Under the pieces are notes generated by a model. The model had not been told where the DNA came from. It was given only the letters and a program-made list of their open reading frames with translations, and searched no databases. From Microvelia longipes (taxonomy: Eukaryota; Arthropoda; Insecta; Hemiptera; Veliidae), in assembly GCA_018340805.1 (NCBI GenBank), contig JACMZG010001863.1:58810358-58874357 (forward strand): 64,000 bases of DNA. Direction: 5' to 3'. Below are positions 22,652 to 35,740 of this stretch, one piece after another (position 1 is the stretch's first letter; each line of letters starts with the position of its first letter). A program made the translations under genes and the position numbers.

Positions 22652-23480
22652 TTCGCGATTCAAAGTCCGTAGCAGCGCCACCGTCGCTGATAAGAAATTG
22701 ATAACGAAAGGGTGATCATGTTAAAGTCCTTATGGGAGTTTTTTGTTTTTTCTTATTTGTGACGATTATTTCTTTAATTTTTTTATCAAAGTGCTTTAAT
22801 TTAATTAATTTTAGGGCGTATGAACTCAGTCGAGTCACTATTTCGTTGAAAAATAGGGTTTTTAATGGGTTGTCACGAGTATTTAAATTGAGTGATAAGA
22901 TGGTGCAAATGAAAATATAGTGTTTTATTTTAATATTGTTAATTAATGTTACTTTTAAATAATTTTAGTTTACACAAACACACAAAATTACCTTTTAATT
23001 GCATTAAATTGTTTAAATTAGTTGTTACAGGTATTTAAATTAACTGATAACAAGCCGATTTTCACCATAATGGTGTTTTATTTACATTTATTATTTATTA
23101 CATTATCAAATACATTTATTACATTACAAAATAATAAATAACTCAATAAATACATGTTTTTGTAAAATGTTTGTTTAAATTATCCGTTTAGGTTTTATTA
23201 TTTCTGGGTTAAATCGGACAAATCCAAGTCTGTAGTGATAAGAGCCTGATTCTATATTTGAAATCCTGGAATAATCGAAGTAATGAAATATTGGCAATTT
23301 TTTTAGCACCGATGGTCGTTCTATTAGTTTTTACCTCATTTATCACAAATTAACGAACAATAAAGAAATAAAAGAAGAATTTTCAACGGCTCCCATGCTA
23401 ATCCTATGACAAAAAATTTGATCACCCTTTCGTTTTCCTGCCATTGGTATTGCCAACCTTACAACTCTTTGAATCACGAA
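22652..23480. mobile_element. 829-bp element with roughly 90-bp imperfect terminal repeats and TA flanks
   Basis: TTCGCGATTCAAAG (left) pairs with CTTTGAATCACGAA (right), and ACGAAAGGGTGATCA recurs about 45 bp inward in both arms. TA lies outside each end (22650-22651, 23481-23482), consistent with Tc1/mariner-type insertion. No transposase frame is present; a 62-codon frame at 22732 is not protein-like. Confidence 0.7.
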
Positions 23481-23482
23481 TA

Positions 23483-24195
23483 ACAACCATCTGGCCGCAA
23501 AGCGGCCTCAAGGAGGCACGGGGGTCGGGCAGCGGCCAATAAGCCGAAATTTTAATTGTCCTTTTTTATTTAATTCACCAGTGCCAAAAATTGGATAATA
23601 CATTTCAATCTATTTCGGTAAGTCAAAAATTAAAAGTCAATACTTTCCTCTTCTTGCACAGCTGACATATTTATTGTTCGACATAAGTTATCTTATGAAT
23701 TATAGTTTTTAGTAAGATTGTTAAAATTAATAGGAAGGTGTAAATTTTGCTTTCTCAGCCAACATTGTACGTAGCATGATTTGATCCTACAACTCGTTTT
23801 TCTGATCACTGACAAAATATAATTGTGCGCGAGACTCTCTTTGAAATGTGACATGCTAAATGCAATGCTTCATCTGGGAACTGTTTCATCATTGAAACAG
23901 GCTTAGTATAATCTGAAATCCCCCTCTATTTAGGTACGTCCTACTTATAAGGGCGCCGGAGTATTTAACAGAGACGAGAGGTGCTCTCTTACCGCACCGC
24001 AGTAATGCCTGGCTAGCTAAACATATATCATTTCTATTACATTATATTCTTCGGAATTTTAAATGTTTAAAAAACAATATACACATAATACAATTCATTC
24101 ATTTATTATACGGTTACTTATTAATTGGTGCTATTAATTCATTCATAAATCTGTTTCATTGATAATCTTGTGTTATTGACTTGATGACTAAATTG
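23483..24195. other. no gene seen
   Basis: A short GC-rich block (CTGGCCGCAAAGCGGCCTCA, near 23492-23511) contains a palindrome. The rest is AT-rich spacer. Confidence 0.45.
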
Positions 24196-24226
24196 ACTGA
24201 CAGATTTACCATGTAAATCTGTCAGT
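24196..24226. repeat. 13-bp perfect hairpin
   Basis: ACTGACAGATTTA and its complement around a 5-base loop. Confidence 0.75.
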
Positions 24227-24367
24227 TCTATTAAGACTAATCCTATAGTTAAGAACTTGTCAATCTTTATCAGACTAACTTCCTTGTGCAAGTATTTGTT
24301 TGTTAGAACAAGTAAAACTGTGAGATCAAGAAATATGTATATCTACTAAAACCATACTAAAACCTTT

Positions 24368-24678
24368 ATACAGGGTGGTGCATTTCAGGTACCGGGTGGT
24401 GCATTTCATATACAGGGTGGTGCATTTCAGGTACAGGGTGGTGCATTTCATATACAGGGTGGTGCATTTTAGATACAGGGTGGTGCATTACAGATTCAGG
24501 GTGGTGCATTATAGATACAGGGTGGTGCATTTCAGGTACAGGGTGGTGCATTTCAGGTACAGGGTGGTGCATTATAGATACAGGGTGGTGCATTTCAGAT
24601 ACAGGGTGGTGCATTAGATACAGGGGTGGTGCATTTCAGACAGGTGGTGAATTTCAGATACAGGGTGGTGCATTTCTC
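24368..24678. repeat. 21-bp minisatellite, about 15 copies
   Basis: The unit is TACAGGGTGGTGCATTTCAGG with small changes. The last copies contain indels. Seven-codon repeats make both strands open; this is not a gene. Confidence 0.95.
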
Positions 24679-24954
24679 TGGTCGAATAAACAGAGTAATT
24701 GCCAAAAAATTACATAAAAAGAGGAAACAAGATTAAAAGTAATAAATAGGGCCAAAGTAATTAACTTAGTTATTAATATAATAATGTACTTAGCATATTA
24801 GAGTCACATTTGTTAAAATAGTTGACATCTTTTCTTCAAATTCAGATTATTCGATTTATTTTATATTGTTTAGCTTGGAGGAAAAGTTTTTAGCGAGTTT
24901 TCAAAGTAAAGATGAGCTTATGAGGTTAAGGTAATGGAGGGGGGAGGTGGAATG
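24679..24954. other. no gene seen; dispersed block
   Basis: 24890-24960 contains TTAGCGAGTTTTCAAAG...TTATGAGGTTAAG, related to 17097-17215. Confidence 0.4.
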
Positions 24955-25200
24955 TACTTAAAATTATACCTTAGTATTTATACTTAGTATAAAATTATAC
25001 TTAGTATTAATATTATACTTAGATTAATATATACTTAGTATTAATATATACTTAGTATTAATATTATACTTAGTATTAATATATACTTAGTAATTAATAT
25101 ACTTAGTATTAATATTATACTTAGTATTAATATATACTTAGTATTAATATATACTTAGTATTCATATATACTTAGTATTCATATATACTTAGTATTAAAT
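24955..25200. repeat. AT-rich minisatellite of ACTTAGTATTAATATAT units
   Basis: About 13 degenerate copies of a unit of 17-19 bp. Confidence 0.9.
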
Positions 25201-25660
25201 AAAGGGGAAATATTGATAATGAAGTAAATTGATTTTCATTCCTTCTCATCCAGTGTCCAGTAAAGATATCAAGTTAAGACGTAAAAACTCATACAAATAA
25301 TAATATTGCCAAATCATTGCGGAACATTTTGTTTTAAAGTCATATACGCAAATTTAAATGAATTACAACTTTTTAATTACAATTATTAAGTCTTTTCAAT
25401 ATTGTTGCCCAGTATTAATATATACTTAGTATTAAATAAAGGGGAAATATTGATAATGAAGTAAATTGATTTTCATTCATTCTCATCCAGTGTCCAGTTA
25501 AGATATCAAGTTAAGACGTGAAAACTCATATAAATAATAATATTGCTAAATCATTGAGGAACATTTTGTTTATTAAAGTCATATACGCGAATTTAAATGA
25601 ATTACAACTTTTTAATTACAATTATTGAGTCTTTTAAATATTGTTGCTCATTCAAAGGAC
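25186..25660 (+). repeat. 237-bp direct duplication
   Basis: GGGGAAATATTGATAATGAA begins at 25204 and again at 25441. The two copies are about 95 percent alike and each is preceded by the ACTTAGTATTAAATAAA unit of the adjacent minisatellite, so the duplication is probably linked to that array. Confidence 0.9.
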
Positions 25661-26530
25661 GAGTAAAAGCTCAAAATGTCTAAAATATTTAATATAATAG
25701 TAATAGAGAATTGAACAAAACAAATGCTAAATATGTGTGACCCCAGTGCTTAAAGTGTGTCCTCAGTTGAGATCGAGATCGAAGATTGTAATAAATTAAG
25801 TTCTGGAGACGCTACCAACTCAGCAACAAAGGAAATGAAGAGCGGGAGTTAAACATGGCAATTAAAGCTTATTCTCATAAAGCTTATCCGGTCAAAAGTA
25901 TTTTAAAACGTTCTAAATTTAACAAGTAAAAAATTTAGTAAAATAGCTCATCATATATTTATGAATCAGTTTGTGAAATGAGTACTCGGGGTGATTCATT
26001 ACCTGAAGTAGTCTCAATACCGTCGTGTCAGTGACCTTTAATCCTACCCGATAATATTGGCTTATCCGTATTTATTAGTTTCATTATCAGCCAGATATGA
26101 TTTAACTTTAGTAAGAGATACTAAACGTGCTACATAAAAGAAAATATTCAAGTTAATGCAACTTGGAAAAAATATTGCAGACACATTAATCTCGATTTCC
26201 TTTCTTTGTTCAAAAAGTTTGGCTTACCCAATTATTATTAATATGAGATTAATTATGACCAGGATTCAAAATATCTGCGCTCCAGGTCTGAATAATTTAT
26301 TACTTTTAATAATTTTTAATAATTAAACAATTTATACCTATTGTTTATACCATATATGACCAAAGAATCTTGGTTCTTATAAATGAGCTTTATGAATAAT
26401 TTAAATGTTTGCTAGGTCAGTAATGATGAGGCCATAAATAAATTATTTTCCGGTCTTATATTATTGTTTCAATTGTTTATTTATATTTGCATATTTGGTT
26501 TCTATGGTAACAATGTTTTGATTTTAGTTT
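25661..26530. other. no gene seen
   Basis: AT-rich spacer. Confidence 0.5.
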
Positions 26531-26538
26531 GTTAAAGA

Positions 26539-27080
26539 CTTAGAATAATACTATATATAGAAGGAGCACAGGACCGTAAACAGAATATAATTCCACTGAT
26601 AACACGAAAGCCGGTTGACTGGTGCACCTAAGTAATGCTGCCAACCTGACAACAAAACATTATTTTAAATATTTGTCATAAATATCTATTAATGAAGAAA
26701 GATCGTAAAGAACAAATATATTAACTTTAAACACCTGCTGAGTATTTAATTAAACTGGTATTAGATGGCAAAAGGGTGGCGGAATACAAGAATCTACATT
26801 TAGTTGACGAGGACTACTTTTTATGTATAATTTTAATAAATACGTTAAACTACAATTTAAAATGCTTAAAATATTGTAATGCACCAATATTTATATTAGT
26901 ATTTTATGAATAATCAATCATTAATTAATAATAGAACATAATAATTCAGCAACCGGAAGTATTGCCAACTTATTTTTAGAAAATTGTATATTCTAAGGGT
27001 GGCAGCATTACTTAAGTGCACCAGTGAACCGGCTTACGTGTTATCAGTAGTGCTCCTTCTATATATAGTATTATTCTAAG
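26539..27080. mobile_element. 542-bp non-autonomous DNA transposon, second copy
   Basis: Same family as 3931-4473, in reverse orientation internally. The termini are identical (CTTAGAATAATACTATATAT...). GTTAAAGA flanks both sides (26531-26538, 27081-27088), a perfect 8-bp target duplication different from that of copy 1, so both are independent insertions. Confidence 0.9.
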
Positions 27081-27088
27081 GTTAAAGA

Positions 27089-28150
27089 AAAGAAAATATT
27101 CATTGCTTGTTGTGTCATCAAACAATTTTGGTTCTTTTATTTTAAGGTAAGTTTAATCATAAGACTAACAATAAAACACCCGGATAGGAAGACTAGATCT
27201 AAAGATTGATTTTCTTGCCAAGGTTCACGTTCTCTAGCGTTAACACGACGTGAGTTGCAATGATCTCCAAACAGGAGATCTTAGAAACAACTATACCGGC
27301 GGGATCTCGGTTTCAAGATTTTATTGCAAGTGCACTATTAACCTACGATATAGTTGAGAAGTCCAATAAAACCGCATCTAGGCAATCATGACCCTAACAT
27401 TCAATTTGTACCATTCTATATAAATACGAGCACCGGTGGAGGTTATCTCTGCTACAGTTTTATAGTTAATTATTAAAATACTGTAAAATCATCAAAACAT
27501 AAGTCCATCGATTAAATAATAACTATCGAAAACAAAATAATATGTAGTAGGAGAGACAATAATAATATTAGTTTAGTAGAGACAAGGTCTACTGAAGTCG
27601 TGTTAAAGTTAAAAGTAAGAAAACAAATTTGGATGCCTCAAGATGGCTGGCTTTATCGTCTATTTATTAAAAACGTTGTTTAAATTTTTTATTAAAATTA
27701 TTAAAAATATTTAAAAATTTATTAGAAACGTTTATTAATTTTTAATAGAACTTAAATCTTTAATATTTCTCCTATTATTAATTTGGAAACTCTCCCCTCC
27801 CCTCCTCTCTTGATACATAACAGCTATCACTACTACTAGGACGTAAGGTATTCCTTACAGGGAGATAAAACCTCTACACAGATTCATGCATAAGGATTTA
27901 TTTCCTTTTAAAACTGCATATTAAGTATTATTGCTTTCCTATCTCACAAGAAGAAAGAGAGTTGTGAAATAGGGGAAAATATGCAGTACAATAAGAAGAT
28001 AATATGCAATGGAGAGAGAGTACGTGTTCTGGCATAACAAAGGGAGACACGCTTTCAAACAAATGTAATATATTGCATATGTCATTTTAATATATCAACA
28101 TATCTAAACTCTTTATGCTGAACCTACTATATTATTTTCTTCATATTGTC
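27089..28150. other. no gene seen; TATA-like site at about 27418
   Basis: CTATATAAATACGAGC at 27417-27432 resembles a core promoter, and CTACAGTTTTA follows about 30 bases downstream. No open frame of note follows it, so no transcript is proposed. Confidence 0.3.
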
Positions 28151-28780
28151 TGCGGGAGGAATGGAGGTACTAGAGAGATGAGGAATGAACCAAGGTTTTA
28201 ATAGATGCACAAAGTATAAGGGATATTAGATCCTTTGTGAGGAGAAAAAGGGCTGAAGATAAACAAAGATATCAGAAGAAACTTCGATATTTGGAGTGAA
28301 AAACATGTTTGATGGTAAAGAGCGTCTTGATATAAGAATTTAAAGAAAAGGAATAGAAAGAATTGCTGCAGACAAAGAGAAAATATGCAACGAAACAAAT
28401 GAAAGAAAGGTGTTGAGAGATATGTCGTATATATCTGAATGGAATAAGAAAAGTGGAAATGAATGATGGTTTCATGGGAAGGAAAAAATAGCATTTAATA
28501 TTACAGAGACTAATACGAAAGGAGTCACAATATAGGTGAGAAATAAACGGGTTTAAGCTAAAAGAAAGATCAACAATATATTTTAACAAATAGATAAATT
28601 ACATGATGAATGCAATAAAGATAAATTAACAAAAAAAAAGTAAAGAAAGGGAACAAGGAGATGCAAAAAAAATAAAAACTATTTCATCACACGAGAAGAA
28701 CTTACCAGAACCAAAACACATATAGAAGTGATAAATGTAAATCCGATGAATAAGAGATAGGTTACTAAACTACTAAAAGG
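28150..28780 (+). other. purine-rich stretch
   Basis: The plus strand is strongly enriched in A and G for about 600 bp. Minus-strand frames of about 100 codons at 28198-28589 are Phe/Ser/Leu-rich low-complexity products of this skew, and I do not call them genes. Confidence 0.5.
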
Positions 28781-28924
28781 CAAAAGCAGAGAATGCTTAT
28801 TAAAAATATAAAACGATATAAACATATTTATGTCTCACGAGATCAGTTTTCATATAAATATGATTCCTTGGAGCGTTTGGCTTGCTAACTCTGAGATCCA
28901 ATGTACCCGGCATTATGGGTGCCA

Positions 28925-29085
28925 TTCGTTGGCGCTCCATATCGTTGGAGCTCCACTTTAAATGGAGCTCCAACGATGTGGAGCGCCTATAAATGGCTCT
29001 CCAACGAATTGGAGCGCAAATGATGGCGCTAGAACGAATGGAGCTCCAACAACTTGGAGCGCCAACGACTGGTTCCTGGCATTAT
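28925..29085. repeat. cluster of TTGGAGC/GCTCCAA palindromic units
   Basis: CGTTGGAGCTCCA and its complement form a 13-bp hairpin with a CTTTAAA loop (28953-28985). Further GGAGCGC / GCTCCAACGA units follow to 29085. CGGCATTATGGGTGCC before it is echoed by TGGCATTATGAC after it. Confidence 0.75.
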
Positions 29086-29090
29086 GACTT

Positions 29091-29611
29091 AGGTGCCAAG
29101 CACAAAGCCCGTCTTGTCTCACATTAAAATTGTTTAAATGAAGTAATGTTAATTCTGATTCTACTAATAACTTTATGTTATCATCAGCATAAAGTTTAGT
29201 TTGGTAATTAAATTGATATTTGAAGTGAGTTAGTTTTGATAACTTCTAGAATAACCAGGCGACGTCACAGGCAAATATTTGTGCATTGCGGGTCTATTGA
29301 CCTTAAGTTCTATTGTTTGATTGATCTTTAAACACATCTTAGGTTTATGCAATATAAGTTTATGCAATTTACTCGTAACACTTTCTGTAAAAAATTATAT
29401 AGACTTTAATTAAAAGATATTATCTATACGATTAAATAATTTAAAAAAATGAGTACTGTCTACCTTCGAACTTTTTACCGACACATCAAATTCGTTTCGT
29501 TTATCCTTGGTGCTTTGTGCTCGCATCGCTAGCTCTAGTAATATGGAAATATCTACATTTATTGCAGTACGTCTTTTAGCACCCATATTGTCACCGACCT
29601 CACCCATCTTG
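29091..29611. other. no gene seen
   Basis: AT-rich spacer. Confidence 0.5.
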
Positions 29612-29771
<160 letters not shown>

Positions 29772-30774
29772 TATCACTGTGTCCCTCTATCCCAAATATC
29801 CACTTCCCCATTTCCTCCAATGACCCTAAACTCATAAGCTCATTCTTCCTGTGGAAGTTATAAAATGAAGTAGTATGTGACAATTTGCTTCGTAAAGTCC
29901 CACCTTACGGAATGCGTTGTAATATATAACTTTTTATATAACATATAAAGACGAGAGATTTCATTTTGCTCATGCCTGTTTATATTTGTCTAAAACTAAT
30001 ATTTAGAGATACATGTATAAAAAATAAGAAAAATACAATATGTCTACCAATCTTTTGTAGGAAAGACAAAAGACGAGAAATTTTGTTTGCAACATAGCTG
30101 TAAAGGCCAAACAAGGGAAATAACGAGTTTTAGCTTTTCCTATCCTCCCCCCCCCGTACTCTCACCCCAATATGTTTCTCTTTAAACCACATCACAAAAA
30201 CTGTTTTTTTCTCTCTCTCGTTTTCTTATATTTCTTTGTGTGAAGGGTGAAAAAACCTTTCAGAATGGAAAAATATTCAAAAGAAAATAAAAATACCGGA
30301 AAAATATAAGAAGGTATACTTAAAGATGTGACGAGGTTGGAATAGGATGGAAACTGAAGAGAAAGGGAGGGGAAGATATGAAAATATAACAATAATAGTA
30401 ATAGTATGCAGCCCAAATTTAAATGAAATTTCAGGAATCTACATCAATCTCTAAAATTATACACTTATATCTTCCGAGGGTACAGCTTATGTAACAGTGG
30501 AACGCTCCTCTAAAAATTTGATTCATATTTTTGAAATTTTAATCAGTTTTCATTTCCTCTCCTAATTTCAATTCTACTTATTTAATGCCTTATTTTAATA
30601 CTTCGAGGCTTAAAAATTTAGAACATTAAGCTTGACAAGACGTTCGTTTCGTCCAGCTTCTTAGATATAAAACCTTCTTCTCCAGAAACGAAATAATTAA
30701 AATAATGAGTGACAAAAACGACAACACTATTAATATATTTTATATGAATGGCATCCATGATCTCTACTGCTACA
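29772..30774. other. no gene seen; second purine-rich stretch
   Basis: 30230-30400 is A/G-rich on the plus strand, like 28150-28780. Confidence 0.45.
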
Positions 30775-31140
30775 TACCACCATGGCTACCACATACCATC
30801 CCTGCTGCCACATACCATCATGGCTACCACATACCATCCCTGCTGCCACATACCACCCTGGCTGCCACTTACCATCCCTGCTGGCTGCCACTTACCATCC
30901 CTGCTGCCACATACCGCCTGGCTGCACTTACCATCCCTGCTTCCCATACATGCACCATCCTGCTGCACATATCACCCTGGCTGCCACTTACCATCCCTGC
31001 TGCCACATACTTACCATCCCTGCTGCCACATACCGCCCTGGCTGCCACTTACCATCCCTGCTGCCACATACCCCCTGGCTTCTACTTACCATCATTGCTG
31101 CCACATATCACCCTGGCTGCCACTTACTATCCTGGCTGAC
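30775..31140. repeat. minisatellite of CCATCCCTGCTGCCACATA units
   Basis: Units alternate between CATACCATCCCTGCTGCCA and a CACCCTGGCTGCCACTTA variant, period about 24-26 bp, with indels. Frames rich in His/Pro/Leu are by-products. Confidence 0.93.
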
Positions 31141-31729
31141 AAATAATCATGGCTGTCTCATTATCCTACCTGATGAATATCCTTAAGTTTGAGTTAAATT
31201 TTGTTTTAATAAAATCAAATGTTGACTCATTTTAAGTAACGCATCATTATTTCATACATATCTAAACTGAAATGAAGACCACAACCAGTGATACGTGGTT
31301 TTGGAATGAATGTTCCAGATATATCTTTTAGGTGTACCTTAAATATCATTTAGGAATAATTTAGATATTCCTTAAAAACGTTTAGGAATAAGTTTCAACT
31401 CATTAGTATGAACACAGCGGGAGTTATGCGAGACACCACACGTCAAGCTAGACAATATGTCGAGAGACATATTGATGACAATATCGAATGTTTTAAAAAC
31501 TCCACAGCATAGGATTCTGATAAAATTCGCTTTTAAATTTTTACGTTAACCTACGGCTCCAGGTAATGAAATAGTATAATTGCAATTATCTGTATTTTGA
31601 CTGCAGAAGATAAAACATTTTTTCTTAAAATATTTTTCTAAAAAATATCAACTGAAACTTGATAAATCATTTCCCTAAGACAGGTCAATTATTACATAAT
31701 TTTAAATTTATAAATGACAAAGGAACTCT
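31141..31729. other. no gene seen
   Basis: AT-rich spacer. Confidence 0.5.
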
Positions 31730-32112
<383 letters not shown>

Positions 32113-32168
32113 GCCGAATCGACTTTTTTTAAATACGACTTCATACGAGTGGACTCAACAAAAATCGA

Positions 32169-32290
32169 TTTAGGTCAAAAGTCGACTCGAGTCGATTCAA
32201 GTCGACTCGAGTCGATCCAAGTCGACTCGAGTCGAGTCGACTCGATTCAATTCAAGTCGACTCGGGTCTATTCAAATCGACTCGAGTTGA
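32169..32290. repeat. palindromic GTCGACTCGA minisatellite
   Basis: About ten copies of a 10-bp unit, GTCGACTCGA or GTCGATTCAA. Each unit is largely self-complementary. Confidence 0.9.
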
Positions 32291-33106
32291 TTAGAGATGG
32301 CGTCGCTTATCTTTTCCTTTGCATTATTTTTTCTTTGAAATACAATGTCCTAGATAACACAGAATATTTTAACTTATAGGAATATATTCTACGAGAATAT
32401 AACGATATGCTTATCAGTAAAAACGCATTATTAAAAATATATATTAAACAGTTAGTTACGCGTTTTTAGTTACTAAATAACTATTAAACGCTGACGTATA
32501 TATTTCACGGGTTTTGTTATACAATGGTTTCAGGATATTTTTATCTTTTTTTTTAAAGAGTTTCTGGGAATTAAGTAGTAGAGTAGGAGAGTGTGAGCTT
32601 TAGCTTCCGGCTTCCATTTCTACGAAGACTACAGAAATTCTAAAGGATTACAGTTTTAATAAGAAATGATCAAACTAAAAGACTGCCGCAAAAGATAATT
32701 CTACAAAATAAAATATCAAAGCTGGGCGACGCCGGTATCACAATATCTGTTTACTAGCCGAAGGTCTTAATACTTCTTGGAATTCGCAATTGACAAAAAT
32801 TGAATCAAAATAATTTTAAAATGAATTTTTACAATAAAAATATAATTATTCTTCATTTTTAAAATAAAAATATTTATTGATAAACATTATTAATTAACGT
32901 TGTGCCTTTGTTTAAAACCGGTACAATCAATTTATTTCGAAAAAAACCGGAACGATTCCGAAAAACTAGGACACCTGACAACTTTTGTTAGGATGATTTA
33001 TTGCAAGAACACGATCTACGATTGATTAAGATTAGATCTTATTATAGATCATTTTTCTCAAAACTTATGATAAATATAAGCATGAAAAGCCTGGCACGCG
33101 CATTGT
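32291..33106. other. no gene seen
   Basis: AT-rich spacer. Confidence 0.5.
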
Positions 33107-33352
<246 letters not shown>

Positions 33353-33564
33353 TCTCAGGAATGTTTTATGTAAGTGTTTAAGTTGTTTTAAATGATGTTA
33401 CACCTTGTTATTTCTTAAGATAACGTACATGATCACCCATTCTTATTTATTTAATCTCTATCATTCCAATTAATACATACTTTAATACAATCTTTAATTA
33501 ACATAATTTTTACTAAGGGGTTTAAAATTTATGACCCCACTATGTAATAACATTCGACTCATGT

Positions 33565-34235
33565 ATTTCACCATATTTGAGAACAGTCAGTTGTATTTGA
33601 GTAGGCATTAAATGAATTTGAGAGCAGTGGATTCTATTTAAGAATTTATTAAATGTTTTTGAGAACTTGTGATTTGATAATGAGAAACTCAAAATTTGGC
33701 CAATTTTTACATTACTATTTTTCTTAAATACAATTATACCTTGTTAGGTGAGAGTTGAGAATGAAACTCAACTCATTTCACAGGGTGGAACAACTCACTT
33801 TAGCCAACATTAAATTCTTAAATTATGGGAAAAACATGGTCCTAGACCTTCAAAAATGGTCTCTACTCCTACTAGTAAATCAACTCCTAGGAGTTCAAAT
33901 TATCAATAATTTTTTTGAGCTAGGAATGCACTACATAGGGCATAGGACGAATCCAAAAAGCCATCATACATGAAAATCGGTTCATCAAGCACAGCTGATT
34001 GTCATTTGGATAATTTTCTCAATACAATTGACAACTTCTCAAATTCAAATCACCCTTTCTGAATGAAATTAACAATTCTCAATTTTATATAATGCTTTCT
34101 CAAATAAATTGACTATTCTCAACTACATTTGTTGTTTTATCAAATCAACAGACTAATCTAATTTACATTTGATATTTCTCAAATACAAGTCATTATTCTC
34201 AAATACATTAATATCTTCTCAAATAAATGTGGAAA
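33565..34235. mobile_element. foldback-like element with inverted tandem-repeat arms
   Basis: The left arm (about 33568-33690) has six units of about 21 bp beginning TATTTGAGAAC. The right arm (about 34010-34232) has about eleven units of the complementary TTCTCAAATA. The centre of about 320 bp has no transposase. Inverted arrays of short direct repeats at both ends are the layout of FB-type (foldback) elements. Exact ends and target duplications were not determined. Confidence 0.6.
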
Positions 34236-34844
34236 AGGTGTAGTCTGGTGACAGGATTCAGTGCCGATTAAACATTAAAAGTTTGGCTCTGTAGTGTGCA
34301 ATGCAAAACTTCACTTAGAACTTCAAATGAATATCCGATGTGAAGTTATAATGTACTTTACAAGCAATAGAATAATCTAATGTCGGATAAAATAAAAATA
34401 CAAATAAAAATAAACATGTAAGGATATTTAAGAGACGGGCGTGAAGATGATACTCGTATTCCATCTGCAGAGTTTTCTCTAATTCAATGCTATTTGTGCA
34501 TTTCTACTTAATATTCCAGGCACAATCAATCGACCAATAAAACCCAACTACAATAGAATTTAAATTAAAAAAAGTATTTAATTTTTAAACATTAAAGTCA
34601 TATTAATTTTATATATTTGTATTTATGACCGATTGTTTCCTCTTAGAAGGTTACAAGTTATTAATCAATGACAATTAAACAAAGCAATAAGAATAAAGTT
34701 GGGACTTATTTGACTTTAAGAAATAATTATTATTAAGAAGCCCTTATAAGCGTCTCGTCTTTTTGCAGACTTTCATAATTATAAGGAAATATTTTCCACG
34801 GAAAGGGCACGGATTTTTTAATTATTATTTGTATTTAAAAATAT
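34236..34844. other. no gene seen
   Basis: AT-rich spacer. Confidence 0.5.
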
Positions 34845-35345
34845 CAGGTACCGAGTACCTCAGAATTTTTCCTCATCAGGATTCGCTACGCTTATCCTTC
34901 CTATTTCGAACTCGCTTTGCTCGCTCTCAGAAAGTAAATACATCCGTTTCATTCCCAGCGGTCCCCCATCCAAGATTGAACACGCTCGATGCTGCTTAAC
35001 TTTTATAATCAAACTAAAATGTTATATGGGACTTTTCGTATTGATACTCTAAACGAAATTAAGTGTACCTATTTATTGCGTAAAGATGTACTCTTTTACC
35101 GAATCTCAACTTAGTCGGATTTGTTACAATTTTTTAAAAAACTTATACAATCACAGTACAGTACTTAAAGCCATTCTGTATAAATTCCTGATAATGAGAT
35201 GAAACTTGACACATATGTTAGCCTTATACAATGCTACATCCGTGCTAATTATAAATCTGATGGCATCATTTTTCGTTTTCTACGATTTTTCAAAATTTTT
35301 GATGAGTTATTATTGTCGGTAGCAACGCCATAAAAAATACTTTCA
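34845..35345 (-). mobile_element. 5S rRNA-like repeat, minus strand, copy 3
   Basis: On the minus strand 34953-35003 reads AGTTAAGCAGCATCGAGCGT, then CTTGGATGGGGGACCGCTGG, closely resembling the 5S rRNA region from box A to box C. It is followed by GAGCGAGCAAAGCGAGTTCG-type blocks (34852-34930). The right part (35190-35345) shares ATATGTTAGCC and a TTTTTCAAAATTTTTGATG block with 52375-52620. It is a SINE-like family, not a 5S gene. Confidence 0.6.
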
Positions 35346-35494
35346 GGAAAGTACTGCTAGACCTATAAACTAATTTTTGAAGTAAGTTTTCAATCTCTAG
35401 CATAAATACACTTGGAGCTACGATGATAACAGACACACACAGAATCAGAATATTATGCATCTACAGCAAACCCTTGCGAATTTAGGAATAGTCA
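35346..35494. other. no feature seen
   Basis: Short spacer. Confidence 0.5.
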
Positions 35495-35740
35495 GAGTAT
35501 CTACAACCCTGGCTTTAGTGTAACTGACTCTGTATCAACAACCCTGGCTTTAGTGTAACTGACTTTGTATCAACAACCCTAGCTTTAGTGTAACTGTGTA
35601 TCAACAACTTTAGGTATGACTCTGTATCAACAACCCTGGCTTTAGGTAACTGACTCTGTATCAACAACCCTGGCTTTAGTGTAACTGACTCTGTATCAAC
35701 AACCCTGGCTTTAGTGTAACTGGCTTTGTGAAAAATGAAC
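35495..35740 (+). repeat. 34-bp minisatellite, about seven copies
   Basis: The unit is TGTATCAACAACCCTGGCTT TAGTGTAACTGACTC, with partial copies in the middle. Confidence 0.93.

Noticed and set aside
24366..24617. 80-codon frames on both strands (Val-Val-His / Met-His-His repeats)
   Set aside because: Products of a 21-bp tandem repeat, with no start context or conserved domain.
27410..27470. TATA-box promoter
   Set aside because: A TATATAAATA motif is expected often in DNA this AT-rich and no gene or transcript start follows it.
28198..28589. Two overlapping minus-strand frames of about 100 codons, hydrophobic
   Set aside because: Two phases are open at once and both are Phe/Ser-rich because the plus strand is purine-rich.
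30705..31186. His/Pro/Leu-rich frames of 132-144 codons in three phases
   Set aside because: Minisatellite; all three phases are open, so none has coding support.
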